64,000 nucleotides of DNA from Mesotaenium endlicherianum (Eukaryota > Streptophyta > Zygnematophyceae > Zygnematales > Mesotaeniaceae), in NCBI GenBank assembly GCA_009602735.1, contig WELA01005067.1:111110-175109 (forward strand), read 5' to 3'. A model generated the notes under the pieces. That model was not told where the DNA came from. It made no database searches and worked only from the letters and a program-made list of their open reading frames with translations. The translations under genes were made by a program, and so were the position numbers. Positions 34,684-46,977 of this stretch are shown one piece after another (the first letter of the stretch is position 1; each line of letters begins with the position of its first letter).

Positions 34684-37600
34684 CTAAAATCTCCTCAACC
34701 TCATATTCCTCAGGGTCGCTGTCCCGGTTAGCGGGGACCGTTGCCGGTTGGACAGGTAACCGACCTGTGAGAACAGTGTATCACCTTTGATGTATGGTTC
34801 TAGGAAGGAGACATTAAAGACCGGATGACCCTTGTATTCGGCTGACATGTTCAGTTTGTAAGCATTCTGACCGACACGACGCACCACCGAATATGGACCG
34901 ACCCAGACAGGGCCAAGCTTTAACTTAACCACACCAGGGAGGTACAGGTGCTGAGAATGCAGTTTGACCAAATCGCTCTTAGAAAAGGTTAGTTCTCGAC
35001 GGTGCTGATTAGCATACCTTTGTTGGTTTTCTTGGGCTCTGTGCAGGTTCTGCTGGACTTCTGACAGGGTGTCAGCAAACTCCTGAGTTAACTGGAGGGA
35101 GACCAGATTGTCAATCCCTTCATGGTGAGTTAAAGACTCCCTTAGGACAAGCAAAGGAGACTTAGGGACTCTACCCAGGCTTAGTTCAAAAGGAGTGTTG
35201 CCCGTTGACGCGTGCACCGCACTGTTGACCGCAAATTGGATTTGGGGTAACAAGTCATCCCAATTATCTTGTTTTTGGTTAATATAGGCTCTCAGTACCT
35301 CTTGCAGAACTTGGTTAGTTCTTTCAGTTTGCCCATCAGTCTGAGAGTGGTTTGCTGTGCTGAGCAGCTGTTTGACTCCCATCAACCCCATTAAAGCTCT
35401 CCAAAATTTAGAGGTAAATTTTGAGTCTCTGTCTGAGATGATATTAGAGGGTAGCCCATGTTGGCATACTACATGGTTGTAGAACTGTCTCGCTGTTTTG
35501 AGTGCAGTTACATTGACGGTTGTGGGGATGAAAATGACCATTTTTGTCAGTTTATCCACGGCTACCAGTATCGAGTCATGCCCATTGGCAGTTTGTGGCA
35601 GTGTGACCACCCAGTCCATGGATATTGTTTCCCAGCGGCCAGCTGGGATGGGCAGCGGGTGTAAGAGGCCCCCCGGTGGTGTGTGCCTACATTTATTCTT
35701 TTGACACTGGTCACAGGACTCAACGTATTTCAAGACCTCCCGAGGTAATCCCTCCCAATGATAATGTTTTGCCAGTTTGCCAACAGTTTTGGCCTGCCCC
35801 AAACGCCCACCCAGTAAACTGTCGTGTGCTTGACTCAATAAAAGGGACCTTATTTCCAAGTTATTAGGAATGACCAGCTTCAGCCTGCCTGAAGTGGTTT
35901 CAGTCACCCAGACCCCTCCCTTAAGCTTATACCCGAGTGCAGTAGCACGACACACACCAGTAGTGGGGCTGGGCTCAAATGTTGGGTCAGAAAGGTAGGC
36001 TTTCCTAAGTTGTTCAAGGAAGGACTTTTTCACCTTTAGTGAAGTGAGTGCACACAGGACTTTATCTACAGCATGCTGACTAAAGTTCCTTTCTTGCAAG
36101 TCAGGTCTTCTAGAGAGTGCATCAGCAGGATTCAACTTCCCTGGTTTGTAGTCGATCTGGACTTGGAACTGCTCCAGCATCTGGCTCCAGCGGTTCTCCC
36201 TCCTCGACAGCTTGGACTTCTTCTGAAAGTGAGTCAGAGCTAGATGATCTGTAATCACCTTAAAAGCTTTACCATGTAAGTATGCTCTCCACTGTTTGAG
36301 TACATGAATGATAGCTAGCAGCTCTTTATCATGCACTGAGTAATTAATCTCCGCTGGATTAAATTTCATAGACTCGTACAACACAGGATGCCACTCCTGC
36401 CGTACCTTACCATCCTTTGTGGTTTTGTCAGCAGGCTGCAACAAAATAGCACCCATGGCAAAGTCAGAGGCATCAGTAACCACCTGCACCGGTTTGCTGG
36501 GGTCATACACGACTAGCACTGGGGCAGAACAAAGGGCATCTTTAAGGGTCTGCAAAGCAGCCTGCTGCTCTTCCCCACACACATACCCGATGTCTTTCTT
36601 AGTAAGGTCAGTCAGTTTACTGGCCTTTGTAGAATAATTCTCATTAAATCTCCTATAGTAATTAGCCAACCCGAGGAAGGATGCAACTTCAGAGACAAAC
36701 TGTGGTACTGGCCAGTCCCTTATGGTCTGGACTTTCTTAGGATCCACATTGATGCCTTCTTTACTGACAACGTGGCCTAAGAATTCAATACTTTCCTTAA
36801 AGAAATCACACTTGCTCATGTTAGCATATAACTGATTTCTTCTCAGAGTGTCCATGACTGTCTTTAAGTGTTCAGCGTGCTGAGCTTCATCTTTAGAGAA
36901 AATTAAAATATCATCCAGGAAAACTTGCACAAACTTATCCAAATAAGGTTTGAAAATGTCATTTATAGCATCCATGAAGGTCGCAGGAGCATTAGTCAGT
37001 CCAAATGGCATCACGTTGAACTCATAGTGTCCATAACGTGTGCGGAAGGCACTCTTGTGTTCATCCCCCTCAGCAATTCTGATTTGATGATAACCACTTT
37101 TAAGATCTATCTTACCGAACACCTTAGCACCAGACAAGGTATCAAGCAAGTCCTTGATTCTGGGTAAAGCATACTTGTTCTTTATTGTAATTCTGTTCAG
37201 AGCTCTGTAATCCACACACATCCGCATACCGCCTTTCTTTTTCTTAACAAATAGGATGGGTGCGCCGTAAGGTGATTTACTGGAAGAAATATAATCATTT
37301 TCCTTAAGCTCTGCAATCTGTGTTTTCAACTCCTCGCTCTCCACATAAGACAAGCCATAAGTGCGTTGCCAGGGTGGTTGACTCCCAGGTAATAAATCAA
37401 TCCTATGATCTACTTCCCTCTTAGGGGGTAGTCCTGGAGGCATATTAAATACATCCGTGTACTGAGCAACAATTTTTCGCAGCAGTAGGGTGCTCCGGAG
37501 GGCTTACCTTTTTCTCCACCACTTCTTCAGGTTGAGGAGGTACCTCTCTTAGCAGCAGACAGAACATGCTGTCTTCCTTCTGGTTCGAGCTTTTGACGAA

Positions 37601-38060
37601 CTCCATTGCATTCAGCAACTTGCATCCTTCTGGAAGCCTCTTCTTTTCCTCAAGTTGCCATCCACACAGGACAAGAGGAAGAGCACTGGTGGGTGCCAAG
37701 TTAGTCTGCCCATCACTGGCTCCTCTCACTTTAACTGTACCTCTGCTCCAACACACTTCAGCTTGATGTCTATTAAGCCAGGACCTGCCTAGCACGAGAT
37801 CATAAAAGCTAGTGTTGAGTACCTCAAATGTAAGCGTTTCAGTTAGAACTGCAATGCCAGAACCTAACTGGACCTCAATAGGCTTGGTTATAACTCCTTT
37901 CGGGATACTTGAGGCATCTCCAAGGAATAATTTTCTATTTCCTTGGGTAACAGTAGGCAGCCTTAGCGGCTTAACTAAGTCCTTATGGATAAAAATATGT
38001 GACGCCCCTCCGTCAACAAATGCCCTCACCTTCCTACTTGCAATCATGCAATGCAGTAGG
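34684..38060 (-). other. pol region of the minus-strand composite (fossil part)
   Basis: Protease (VDGGASHIFI), reverse transcriptase ([23 protein letters not shown]), RNase H, integrase ([25 protein letters not shown]) and the beginning of the chromodomain region are all present in minus-strand order. The sequence is close to the 25273-28989 copy. The region is broken, with a few breaks. Confidence 0.9.
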
Positions 38061-38306
38061 ATAGGGGGGACTGTCTTTTCCTGACTTTCGCATTGTTCTC
38101 CTTACTTTGCAAAAAAATGTTGGACATCAGGTGGAACAAGAGCATCCAGAGTGTGCACTCTCTCGATGTCTATACTGCTAATGGTCTCCTTCATCTGGTT
38201 GTGAGGCATGCATAGTGATCCAGTTCAGCAAGACCCATAATACCTGCTACGAGGACAGCTAGTGACGACTCACTATCTCTAACATCCTCACAGTCAGTAG
38301 ACTGGA

Positions 38307-40497
38307 TTACTGACTGTTGCTGTCTTTTAAAGGCTGGTCTTTTCTCTCAACCTTTGGGAGGTGCTTGTCTGGACACTGCTCTTTGAAGTGACCTGGCTGC
38401 TGGCATTGGAAGCAAATCGATTTTGCTGAGGCTGGTCTCGGCTTAGTCCTACCACCACCTCTTCCATAGCCGCCTTGAGAGAAACCACCTCTTTCTCTAG
38501 ACTGTATAGCATTATACTCATATTCATCACCCTGATCATCCTCAGCCTGGTCTCCTTCAATTGCATTGTAGGAATGGTGGGGCTTTTTGACAATCTTAGA
38601 CACCAAAGCACTACTCTGGCGCTTGTGACTGAACTGCTGCTGATCCCAGGCATCTGCATCCCGGATCAAGTTAGCCAGTTTCTCATACTTTTTCTCAGCA
38701 AAATGACCAGAGACTTCTGATTTCAAGCCATACCTGATGAAATGAATCGTCTTACCAAGTAGGCAATTATCAATTAATAAAGATTTTCATATCAGCAAGT
38801 AATCTTTATGGTATTTTCCGCTTAAACGGCAAAAGGACAACACACTAGCAGTGAACAATACTCTAGTCAAATGCGAGTATACTAGCATCAATAATGCAAT
38901 CAGTAAAACTCATACATAAGCAAGGTTAGAAGACAGTGCGTATCAATGGCTTCTAGCCTTGGATTCAGATCTCTCTCAGTAAGCTGTACAAGAGAGTTGG
39001 CCTCGTTTTCGAATGCCGAACTCGAGAGCAATGCCTAGCATATGTACATGGAATGAGTTTACTGTTCAACGGCCAGTGCGATGGCACCGCCTACCCGGGA
39101 GTTAACCACGTTGGTAGGACCTCGGTTAAACAAATCCACCGCCATCTCCCATCATCTCGAATCGCCATCCATCATAGGGATGTCATCTGGCCATTCATCT
39201 AGCATATCGCACTTAGATGCATATCGAGGCAGTTTGCTGCTACCGAGTACGGAAGTCAGCTGGCTGTCAAAGAATGTGTCAGCAAGCTGACTTAAGTTGA
39301 CTTCAGCCTGCTGCTTCCGGCTGAGTCATTAAGCTCATATTGGATATAAAGTCCAGCAGATTGATTATCAACTAGAGTTCAGTAGGCTGATCTCAAATAA
39401 CTATTATATTTAAATGAATACTATATCTACTAATATACTGATTCATTACACCTGAAGTATGCTATCCTATATTGTTCTGGCAAGTCTGGCTGTTTCATCA
39501 TGTTCTCCTGGAACTTCTGAGCAAACTCAGCAACTGAGGTGGTCTGCTTCAATGTCAGGGAGATCATTGCATAGATAGCTTTCTCCTGCTGGTTGATGAC
39601 ATCAAACTTCTCATGCAACTTCTCGACAAACTCTACCCACGTAGTATCACCGAGTTGCTGAGCCTTACGCTCTCCTTTCCAGTATAGCCACCAGCTTGCG
39701 GCACTGCCTTTCAATAGCGCACCGGTGTGCCTGACCTTCTTGTAATCTTGCAGTTCTGGGTAGTTTTCCAGCCACTGCTCAACATCCGCGAGAAACTTGA
39801 TCTGGTAATATTTTTTGTTTACCTCAGGATCATAGTCCTGGGGAGGTTTCGGCTTGAACTTACTAAGCCCTCTGCCACCACCACCAGTGGTTTGAGAACC
39901 CAGTTGGTCTCTGTCCCGCAGTAGAGACATTATGATTCTTTTGTCCTCCTGTTGGGACTGATACATGGTTGCCATTTGCGACTGCATTTGAACAAACAAT
40001 GCTCCCAAGTCTACAATCTGGAGTGGTAGTCTAGCAAATGCAGCAGCAGCATTGGCATTTACTCGCTGAGTAGTGTCCTCAACAGTCCCTCTCGCTCCTG
40101 CAGCAACAATTCCTGCCGCATTCAGCCGGTCACGTATTTGACCTAGGGGTACATTGAGTTGTACAGCAGGAGGTGGGTTCAAAACATTGGCCCTTGATGC
40201 CATAAGTTCTTCAACAGTGCGCTCATCAGCTGGCTGTCCTTCTCTCCTTTCTGTATCTCCAGCGGCCTTTGCTACTTGTTCAGCTTCTAATCTGGCTCTC
40301 TCCTCCTCAGCTTGCTGTGCTGCGACTGCGGCAATAGCAGCTGCCTCATCTGCAGCCTCTCTAGCTGCAGTACCTGCCACTGCTTCAGAATAGGTACGGG
40401 TTCCCGCTACATGGCTTTCCGCCTTGCTTTCGACATTCTGGTTATCCTGGTTCTCCATGTCTCGGGAGTTGCTAGTTTGAGACCTTGTCCTTACCAC
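38307..40497 (-). other. gag region of the minus-strand composite, split by a solo LTR (fossil part)
   Basis: It starts MVRTRSQTSNSRDMENQDNQ at 40497 and carries the same coiled coil, capsid-like region and CCHC knuckle (CFQCQQPGHFKEQC) as the plus-strand sister. A solo LTR at 38738-39450 with its 5-bp duplication interrupts it. Confidence 0.88.
38738..39450 (-). mobile_element. Solo LTR, 713 bp, inserted in gag
   Basis: It is bounded by TGAAATGAATCG and TGATTCATTACA on the plus strand and flanked by a perfect 5-bp target duplication CCTGA (38733-38737 and 39451-39455). It belongs to the same ~715-bp LTR family as the element it hit. Loss of the internal part by LTR-LTR recombination is the usual origin. 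Confidence 0.93.
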
Positions 40498-40531
40498 ACA
40501 AAGAAGACTGTGATAATCGCTCTGATACTAC

Positions 40532-40960
40532 TGTAATGAATCGACTTACCAGATAGGCGATTAACAATGAATAAAGATCTTCATATCAACAAGTAATCTT
40601 TATGGTATTTTCCGTTAATTGAATTAACAGCAAAGGACCAAACGCTAGCAGTGAATAATACTCCTAAGTCAAATGCAAGTAAACTAGCATCAATAATGCA
40701 ATCAGTAAACTCATACATAAGGAAGGTTGGAAGACAGTGCGTATCAATGGCTTCTCGCCTTGGATTCAGATCTCTCTCAGTAAGCTGTACAAGAGAGTTG
40801 GCCTCGTTTTCGAATGCCGAACTCGAGAGCAATGCCTAGCATATGTACATGGAATGAGTTTACTGTTCAACGGCCAGTGCGATGGCACCGCCTACCCGGG
40901 AGTTAACCACGTTGGTAGGACCTCGGTTAACCAAATCTACCGCCATCTCCCATCATCCCG
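40532..40960 (-). repeat. Partial LTR (429 bp) at the 5' side of the composite
   Basis: The LTR portion nearest gag, preceded on the gag side by a degenerate primer-binding site (TAGTATCAGAGC on the minus strand, 40519-40530). It stops abruptly at CATCATCCCG and passes directly into gag sequence of another copy, without LTR terminus or target duplication. Confidence 0.85.
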
Positions 40961-41348
40961 TTCCTGCCGCATTCAGTCGGACACGACTTTGACCTAGGGG
41001 CACATTTAATTGTACAGCAGAAAGTGGGTTCAGAACATTGGCCCTTGTTGCCATAAGTTCTTCGACAGTGCGCTCGTCCGCTGGCTGTCCTTCCCTCCTT
41101 TCTGTATCTTCAGCAGCTGTTGCTAATCGTTTGGCTTCTAGTCTGACTCTTTCCTTCTCAGCCTGCTGTGCTGCAACTGCAGCAATAGCAGCTGCCTCAT
41201 CTGCAGCCTCTCTAGCTGCAGTATTTGCCACTGCTTCAGAATAGGTACGAGTTCCCGCTACATGGCTTTCAGCTTGATTTTTGACATTGTCGTTATCCTG
41301 GTTGTCCATGTCTCGAAAGTTGCTAGTTTGAGACCTTGTCCTTACCAT
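40961..41348 (-). other. Second gag N-terminal fragment (fossil part)
   Basis: About 130 codons starting MVRTRSQTSNFRDMDNQDND, similar to the two gag starts at 23726 and 40497 but distinct from both. It is followed at 41370-41381 by a primer-binding site and then the LTR at 41383-42090. It is the surviving 5' end of a further related copy. Confidence 0.88.
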
Positions 41349-41382
41349 ACAAAGAAGACTTTGTTAACTGCTCCGATACCAC

Positions 41383-42090
41383 TGAAATGAATCGACTTAC
41401 CAAATAGACGATTAACAGTTAATGGAGATCTTTACATCAGCAAGTAATCTTTATGGTATTCTTTGTTGATTGATTTAACAACGAAAGACAACACACCAGC
41501 AGTACACAATACTCGCAAGTCAAATGGAAGTAAACTAGCATCAATAATGCAATCAGTAAACTCGTACATAAGCAAGGCTAGAATACAGTGCATATCAATG
41601 GCTTCTTGCCTTGGATTCCGTAAGCTGTACAAGAGAGTTGGCCTCGTTTCCAAATGCCGAACTCGAGAGCAATACCTAGCATATGTACATGGAATGAGTA
41701 TACTGTTCAACGGCCATTGCGATGGCACCGCCTACCCGGGAGTTAACCACGTTGGTAGGACCTCGGTTAACCAAATCCACCCCCATCTCCCATCATCTCG
41801 AATCGCCATCCATCCTAAGGACGTCATCTGGCCATTCATCTAGCACACCACACTTAGATGCATATCTAGGCAGTTCGCTGCTACCGAGTACGGAGGTCAG
41901 CTGGCTGTCAAAGAACGTGTCAGCAAGCCGACCTAAGTTCACTTCAGCCTGCTGCTCCCGGCTGAGTCATTAAACTGGTTATTTTGTAAAGTCCAGCACA
42001 CTTAATATTAATTAAAGTTCAGCAGGCTAAACTTATTCAACTATTATATGTAAATGAATATTATATCTACCAATATACTAATTCATTACA
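41383..42090 (-). repeat. Outermost 5' LTR of the composite, 708 bp
   Basis: It runs from TGAAATGAATCGACTTACC to CTAATTCATTACA. Two bases (GT) and then CTCTT follow, matching CTCTT to the left of 22829. This is the best evidence that the whole composite occupies one insertion site in element A. Confidence 0.88.
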
Positions 42091-42092
42091 GT

Positions 42093-43400
42093 CTCTTTGC
42101 CCACGCACAACAAAAATTTGTCGGCCACAATCCTGAGCTAGTAGATTCCCGCCTTTTTGGCAAGATCTACCGATCTGGATTTAACCTCCATTACTGTCTC
42201 GTTCTTTTGATGGACAAAATGCACATAACGGTACATCTTAAGACTGCGATCTTCAAGAAAACCCCCCTCAAGCAATTTTTAGAAAACAACGCAAACAATG
42301 TTCAGTATCCAACTGGTCATCTCCAGCTTCCATATCCCTCCAACAACTAACCAGAGCTGTCGCCTGATTAGCCTCAGTGGTGGCACTGTCGCCTAGCTGC
42401 TCATTAAATGGTGCAGCCGTGCATGTTACTTGTTCCCAGGCATTTGCAATCTTTTCAGACAGATCTGCACATACTCTATGCAATTTTGCGACGGACCCAA
42501 CATCATTATCTCGAGAGGCTGCTCTCTGTTGACCCTCGGTAAGATGTCGCATGGCCTCAATGAGTTCTTTTGCTAGTGCAGCTAAGTCTACGCTCTCAAC
42601 AGGTGCGGCATGCACTGGTCTCCCTAACGACAAATTGGACAGACGGGCTTTTGCAGCCTCTTTCTGGATCTTTGAATCCCTTGCCTTTTTTGCTCGCCAA
42701 ATGCTCATTCTTGGGTAAGGTCCTCATCCTTCCGAAATTGGCAATAGAGTTGCAAGGCATCCTTGTCCAAGTACTGAACCGGACTTATGAATGCAATAGA
42801 CTGCGTGTATGAGGTATCCTTTTGGATCTTCTCAAAGAAATCCGCCCAATAGATTTCATCAAACTCTTCAAAAGAGAGACTATTTTTGTCGATTCGTTCA
42901 CTGAAGCATTTTGTAGACAGCTTAAACTTAGGATTTTCATCCCCGTCATCACCAGCCATTTCTACAGGTGACCAGGACTCACTGACTCTTACCCACGCGT
43001 CTTGTTCTCTGCCCAAATTAGGTGCAAAGAAACGTGCAATACGGATTCTCACCATTTGCAGAGATATGGCGAGGCTTGTCTCCCGACGGTCGCTCACTCC
43101 ACGGCTTGTCAGATCGCTCAGATGGCTCACTTCTTCGTGGACTCTGGCTAGAATCAGAGCCTTCTACAGGCTCCACAAGATGATATATCTTTCCACTCCT
43201 CAACCGCATGTACGGTTGAATTTCTCCGGGTTCCCTTCCAGGTTGAGCACCGGCAGCCTTCACAGGCCTCAACCTCCAATTTGCTTGGGAATTCTTGTTC
43301 ACCTGAACCACTCAATTGAGGTTCTCAGAAGAAGGGCAGAAAGTGCCTTACTTCCAAATAGGATTTTGCCTAAGTTCACGGTTTAACCAAGTGAACAAAT
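42093..43400 (-). other. gag-like 5' segment of element A (fossil part)
   Basis: Minus-strand open stretches include MRLRSGKIYHLVEPV near 43220 (a gag-start-like basic patch), a charged globular region (FEEFDEIYWADFFEKIQKDT near 42850), a Leu/Ala helix region (VDLAALAKELIEAMRHLTEGQQ near 42570) and more. The strand and position continue from the retropepsin segment at 22828. I recognise no capsid or zinc-knuckle motif with certainty. The assignment rests on strand, order and the CTCTT duplication. Confidence 0.5.
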
Positions 43401-45260
43401 TTGTAGTTTGCAGAAATCACATCTAAGCAGATTAACACACACACACACAGCGCCAGTATTTAGAGAAAATCTCACCAGGGCTTTCGCTTAACTTTCACAA
43501 AATCACAGCTTACAAAACTCTGAAACTATGGCATCTATGCTAGCCTGGTCTGAGCTCTTTGCCCAACACCGCACCTCAGCAATTCCCACTGCTGGCTAGG
43601 CTCACTCAGTTCTTCACTAAGAGTGTTCCTGATTAATTTCGCTCTTGCTTTCAGCAATTCGACAACAGAGACTTCTGAGTACTTGGAAACTAACACAGCA
43701 CTCACCATTTTATGTGCTCTCGTACGCTTGTGGTGTCTGGTCCAACTCTGCGCTAGAATTTCTAGCAGATTCTATTGTGCAAGCTCTCGCTACTTTCTGT
43801 CAGAGAGATCTCTTCTTGGAAACTCCTTAACTTTAACTTTTCTATGATGCACAAAGAAGGAATCTTCGAGCGTCGGCTGGAGCGTGCTTCCTTGGCTTTC
43901 TTGTGGCCTTGGAAACTCCTTTCTCCTTCGCGCCCTTCTCTTCTCTTCTTCTCACTCTTGCGCTCCTTCTGCTGCCTTGACAAATGTGCACGGCAAGAAT
44001 GAGGTGAGATCGCGTAACGCTTGTGCCTTACCCAGGCACCACACATGCAGGCGTCTCTTTTTCTCGAGAGTTCCAATGCTGCGTCACACCCCTCACACAA
44101 CGCATGCATGCAATATCGAGTTTATAGCTCGAGCGGCTTAACCTCTTGGTTAGCATGCAAGCCTGGGCAACGTCGCAGCCCATGCCCCTTAGGTGGCTGC
44201 TTAAGTCGTGGCAACCTCGGCCCAAGTCCAACGACAAAGATCGCCGTCCAGTCAGCGCTTCTTATTTGGCAACTTCTGCATGTCTGCAGCACGGTCAGCT
44301 TCGCAGCTGACTTGGCATTTTTTCCCGGCTCTTCAGCCTAATCAGCTTCTCGAGTGATCTGTCAATTCTTGCAGGCTTAGCTTAGTCAGCTTTCCGGCTG
44401 ACTGGACTGTGACACCCCACTCACCTCTGAGCGTCGGGTTTGACCTGCCTTCTGGTCAAGTTCACCCGTGACCTGAACTAGTGCTGACCTGTCGGTGGCC
44501 AACTGACGGGACTGAAGTCAGCGCTGACTTCCGTACCCGGGCGGCCGTGACTTGCACTGCGCGTGGGGCACCGTCAGACGGATATTAGTAGCGGCATTGA
44601 TTCATTCTTTGCATGAGACCGCATGTGAAGAAGAAGGTATTTACCGCGGCCTGACCCTGCCTGACCCAGCCATACCCTGGTCAACGTTCGCGCTTATGTT
44701 CCATCGTTGCTGCAGATCACCGCAGATTGAATTGCTGTTTCCGAGAGGCGAGTTTGGGCGAGTTCCTCAACAACCGAGATGCAACCTGCCAACATGCACA
44801 CCGAGTCGGGGGTAAAGTTTCTGTATTGTGCTTGGAATTGCTTGGAATTGCTTGGAATCGCTTGGAAAGACGGTCCTGCTTTTGGTCGTGCCAGCCTGGT
44901 AGCCTGGTACCGGGCGCCTCCCTCCCGATCACGTCAGCGGAGGAAAGCCGCATGATGCCCGCGCGAGCTCAAGAGTTCGAGGCCACATCCGCTCATAAGC
45001 TGCTGTTCCGGGTTTGTGTTCACGGTAGATGTAGCGAATCATCTTACGCTTCTGCTTGCGAAATTCATCCAGTTGACGAGGGAGGCTTTTGATCTACTTA
45101 TGCTTCCAACGCTTTGAAAGTTTTGAAAGAGTGGCTTTTGTTAACGATCTTCTAGGGACATTTCTCAGGTGGAAAACCTGCTGTAATTTTTCATTCCACT
45201 GTGGATCGTGAGTCCATTGTCTTCACGTATTTGTAAATCGACTACTAGTTCCTGCACTTG
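43401..45260. other. No clear gene; possible 5' LTR of element A and upstream region of the 45.3-kb gene
   Basis: A run of AC dinucleotides lies at about 43435-43449. On the minus strand a TGTCACAG-type LTR start could lie at about 44417 (plus strand CTGTGACACCCC), giving a 5' LTR of up to 1 kb for element A, but no second copy is available to prove it. At 44830-44863 the word CTTGGAATTG is repeated about three times. Most of the remainder (44600-45260) would be the promoter region of the plus-strand gene at 45261. Confidence 0.35.
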
Positions 45261-45749
45261 ATGGCATATCCCTATCCTCCGAACGGAGGGGGTTACCCTG
45301 GTGCTTATCCTCCTGCTGGTGCTTATCCTCCTCCTGGAGCATATCCTCCTCCTGGAGCATATCCTCCTCCTGGAGCATATCCACCTCCTGCGTATGCGCC
45401 ACCCCCTCCTGGTTACTACCCCTATTCCCAAGCTCCGCAGCCATCTTATGGCGCCCCTTACTACGCCCCCCCTCCTGCACCTTCTACGGTTATAATTGAG
45501 GAAAATGGATACGGACGCAACAGTACCACCGTTGTACAGGGAGGCCCCCCTGGGTATGGTTATGGTGCTCAAGCCCCCACCACCGTCATTATTGACAATG
45601 ATCGAGGCGGAGGTTACGGCGGAGGTTACGGCGGAGGTTATGGTGGTGGAGGGATGGGTGGAGGAGGCGGCATGGGCTTTGGCACTGGCCTTGCAGTCGG
45701 TGCTTTGGGCGGTTTTGTTGCCGGTGAAGTGATAGATGATATATTTTAA
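45261..45749 (+). CDS. Proline/glycine-rich XYPPX-repeat protein
   Basis: 162 residues from ATG 45261 to the stop at 45747-45749, with no intron needed. The N-terminal third is a GAYPPP repeat (five units, 45300-45389), followed by Pro/Tyr-rich sequence. The middle has two similar STVIIEENGYG and TTVIIDNDRGGG segments. The C-terminus is a Gly-rich run (GGGYGGGYGGGYGGGG) ending in a small-residue hydrophobic segment GTGLAVGALGGFVAGEVIDDIF that could pack against or cross a membrane. Plant glycine-rich A3-like and XYPPX proteins share this layout; their role is poorly defined (membrane association and stress are suggested). There is no signal peptide. The 18-bp tandem unit invites length polymorphism. 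It is a likely host gene. Confidence 0.75.
   Translation: MAYPYPPNGGGYPGAYPPAGAYPPPGAYPPPGAYPPPGAYPPPAYAPPPPGYYPYSQAPQPSYGAPYYAPPPAPSTVIIEENGYGRNSTTVVQGGPPGYGYGAQAPTTVIIDNDRGGGYGGGYGGGYGGGGMGGGGGMGFGTGLAVGALGGFVAGEVIDDIF
45300..45389 (+). repeat. Five tandem 18-bp units encoding GAYPP(P/A)
   Basis: In-frame tandem repeat inside the XYPPX-repeat gene. The last units are nearly identical (CCTGGAGCATATCCTCCT), which suggests recent slippage or conversion. Confidence 0.9.
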
Positions 45750-46977
45750 GATACCTGTCTTTTTTTGCTATCATCAAAAAGGAGGTATTCTCCTCAGAGA
45801 TTAATGTGTGTACATGGCCCGAGCATTTATTATAGCAAGCACGTTCTGTACATATTACATGATGTGGAGGATTGGTTGAGAGGATGGTAGGTAGATTGTT
45901 ATGCTTCCTCTTCTGTAGGTCTATTGCAACGGAGAGGGACTTATTTGCAGCCCCGCTGAAAAGCCTACGAATGGGAGCAAGTAGTTTATTGCATAAGAAT
46001 TGCCAGGTATTCATGGATGTATTATCCAGTCATGATAGAGTGGTCAGGGTCTACTGGCCATTTTGGAAAGCTTATTTTTTATGGACAAATTATTTTCGTC
46101 AAGGAGGGAATTTATAAGAGTAAGCATGTTGCAGCTTGTTAGAGAAATCAGCCATTGACGAGAGAGACTTTTCAGTTGTAATGCGAGGTTGAATTTGCCA
46201 CAATCTTGCATAATCCGCTGATATTTTTTGCTGGCCCAATATTTTATGGTGTACAGTCCCAAAAATGTGTGATTTGTTCAGCCAGATCCACAAGAGAGGT
46301 ATCTTGTCCATGGGGTGCAGAGTAGCTGCCACATTTCAAAATTTTTGTTCATTCTTGCAAGGTTGCAAGTCATGTGCACGGATCCCATTTCATTGGTTTA
46401 TTTCATGGCGCAACTGAGAAATTTTTTCAATGAACGCCCCAATTTTTGAAGGAGCCACCACCCCAAGATCTTGTCACAAGTACCATCACCTGAACACATT
46501 GATTTGTAGAGCTTTTTAAAGTGTCTGTTCTTGTGGACATCAGTGGATCCTCAAAAGAGAAACAGTACAGGCATGTGACAGGATTCAATTATTATATCAA
46601 GGAAGATGCAGAATGAGTTGTGCAATAAAAGCTGCAGGAAACGTCAACGGGGAAGAGAACACAAATCCGTTGAATCAAACTTGACCAAGAGACTCGGATG
46701 GTGCAACGAAGCTGAGCTTTGGCACTCGCAAAATAGGAAAACACGGAGGCATCAAGTACTGCACATGGACCAGAAAAACAACCAAAACCCTTAATCTTAA
46801 AGAGCCTTACAAATTCGAGAAGGACACCAGTTTGAACAACTTGCACAATATTAGTCCAATATAATTTGTTACACATGAGGCCTCCATACTGATGTTTCAC
46901 CAAATCTGCAGCTGCGAAGCCTAGACGGCTGCAGAGTGCCTTGTAGCAAATATCAAGCAGTCTGGAGAGATGCAATT
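45750..46977. other. Intergenic space between two convergent genes
   Basis: It holds the 3' regions of the plus-strand XYPPX gene and the minus-strand RPL5 gene. I see no further gene. Short open frames here lack codon structure or known motifs. Confidence 0.5.

Larger units (their letters stand above)
22829..42090 (-). mobile_element. Minus-strand chromovirus composite (fossil) with nested insertions
   Basis: A Ty3/Gypsy chromovirus of the ~715-bp LTR family. Its 3' LTR is 22829-22976 plus 31771-32342, split by the plus-strand sister element. It continues with ORF3, pol and gag, the latter split by a solo LTR at 38738-39450. At the 5' end a partial LTR (40532-40960) is joined to a second gag start (40961-41348), a primer-binding site and a full LTR (41383-42090), so two related copies have been fused. 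It is broken, with several breaks besides the insertions. It sits inside element A. Confidence 0.85.

Noticed and set aside
45165-45572. Minus-strand Arg/Ser/Ile-rich frame opposite the XYPPX gene
   Set aside because: It is antisense to the repeat-encoding region. Its repeats are simply the complement of the GAYPPP units.
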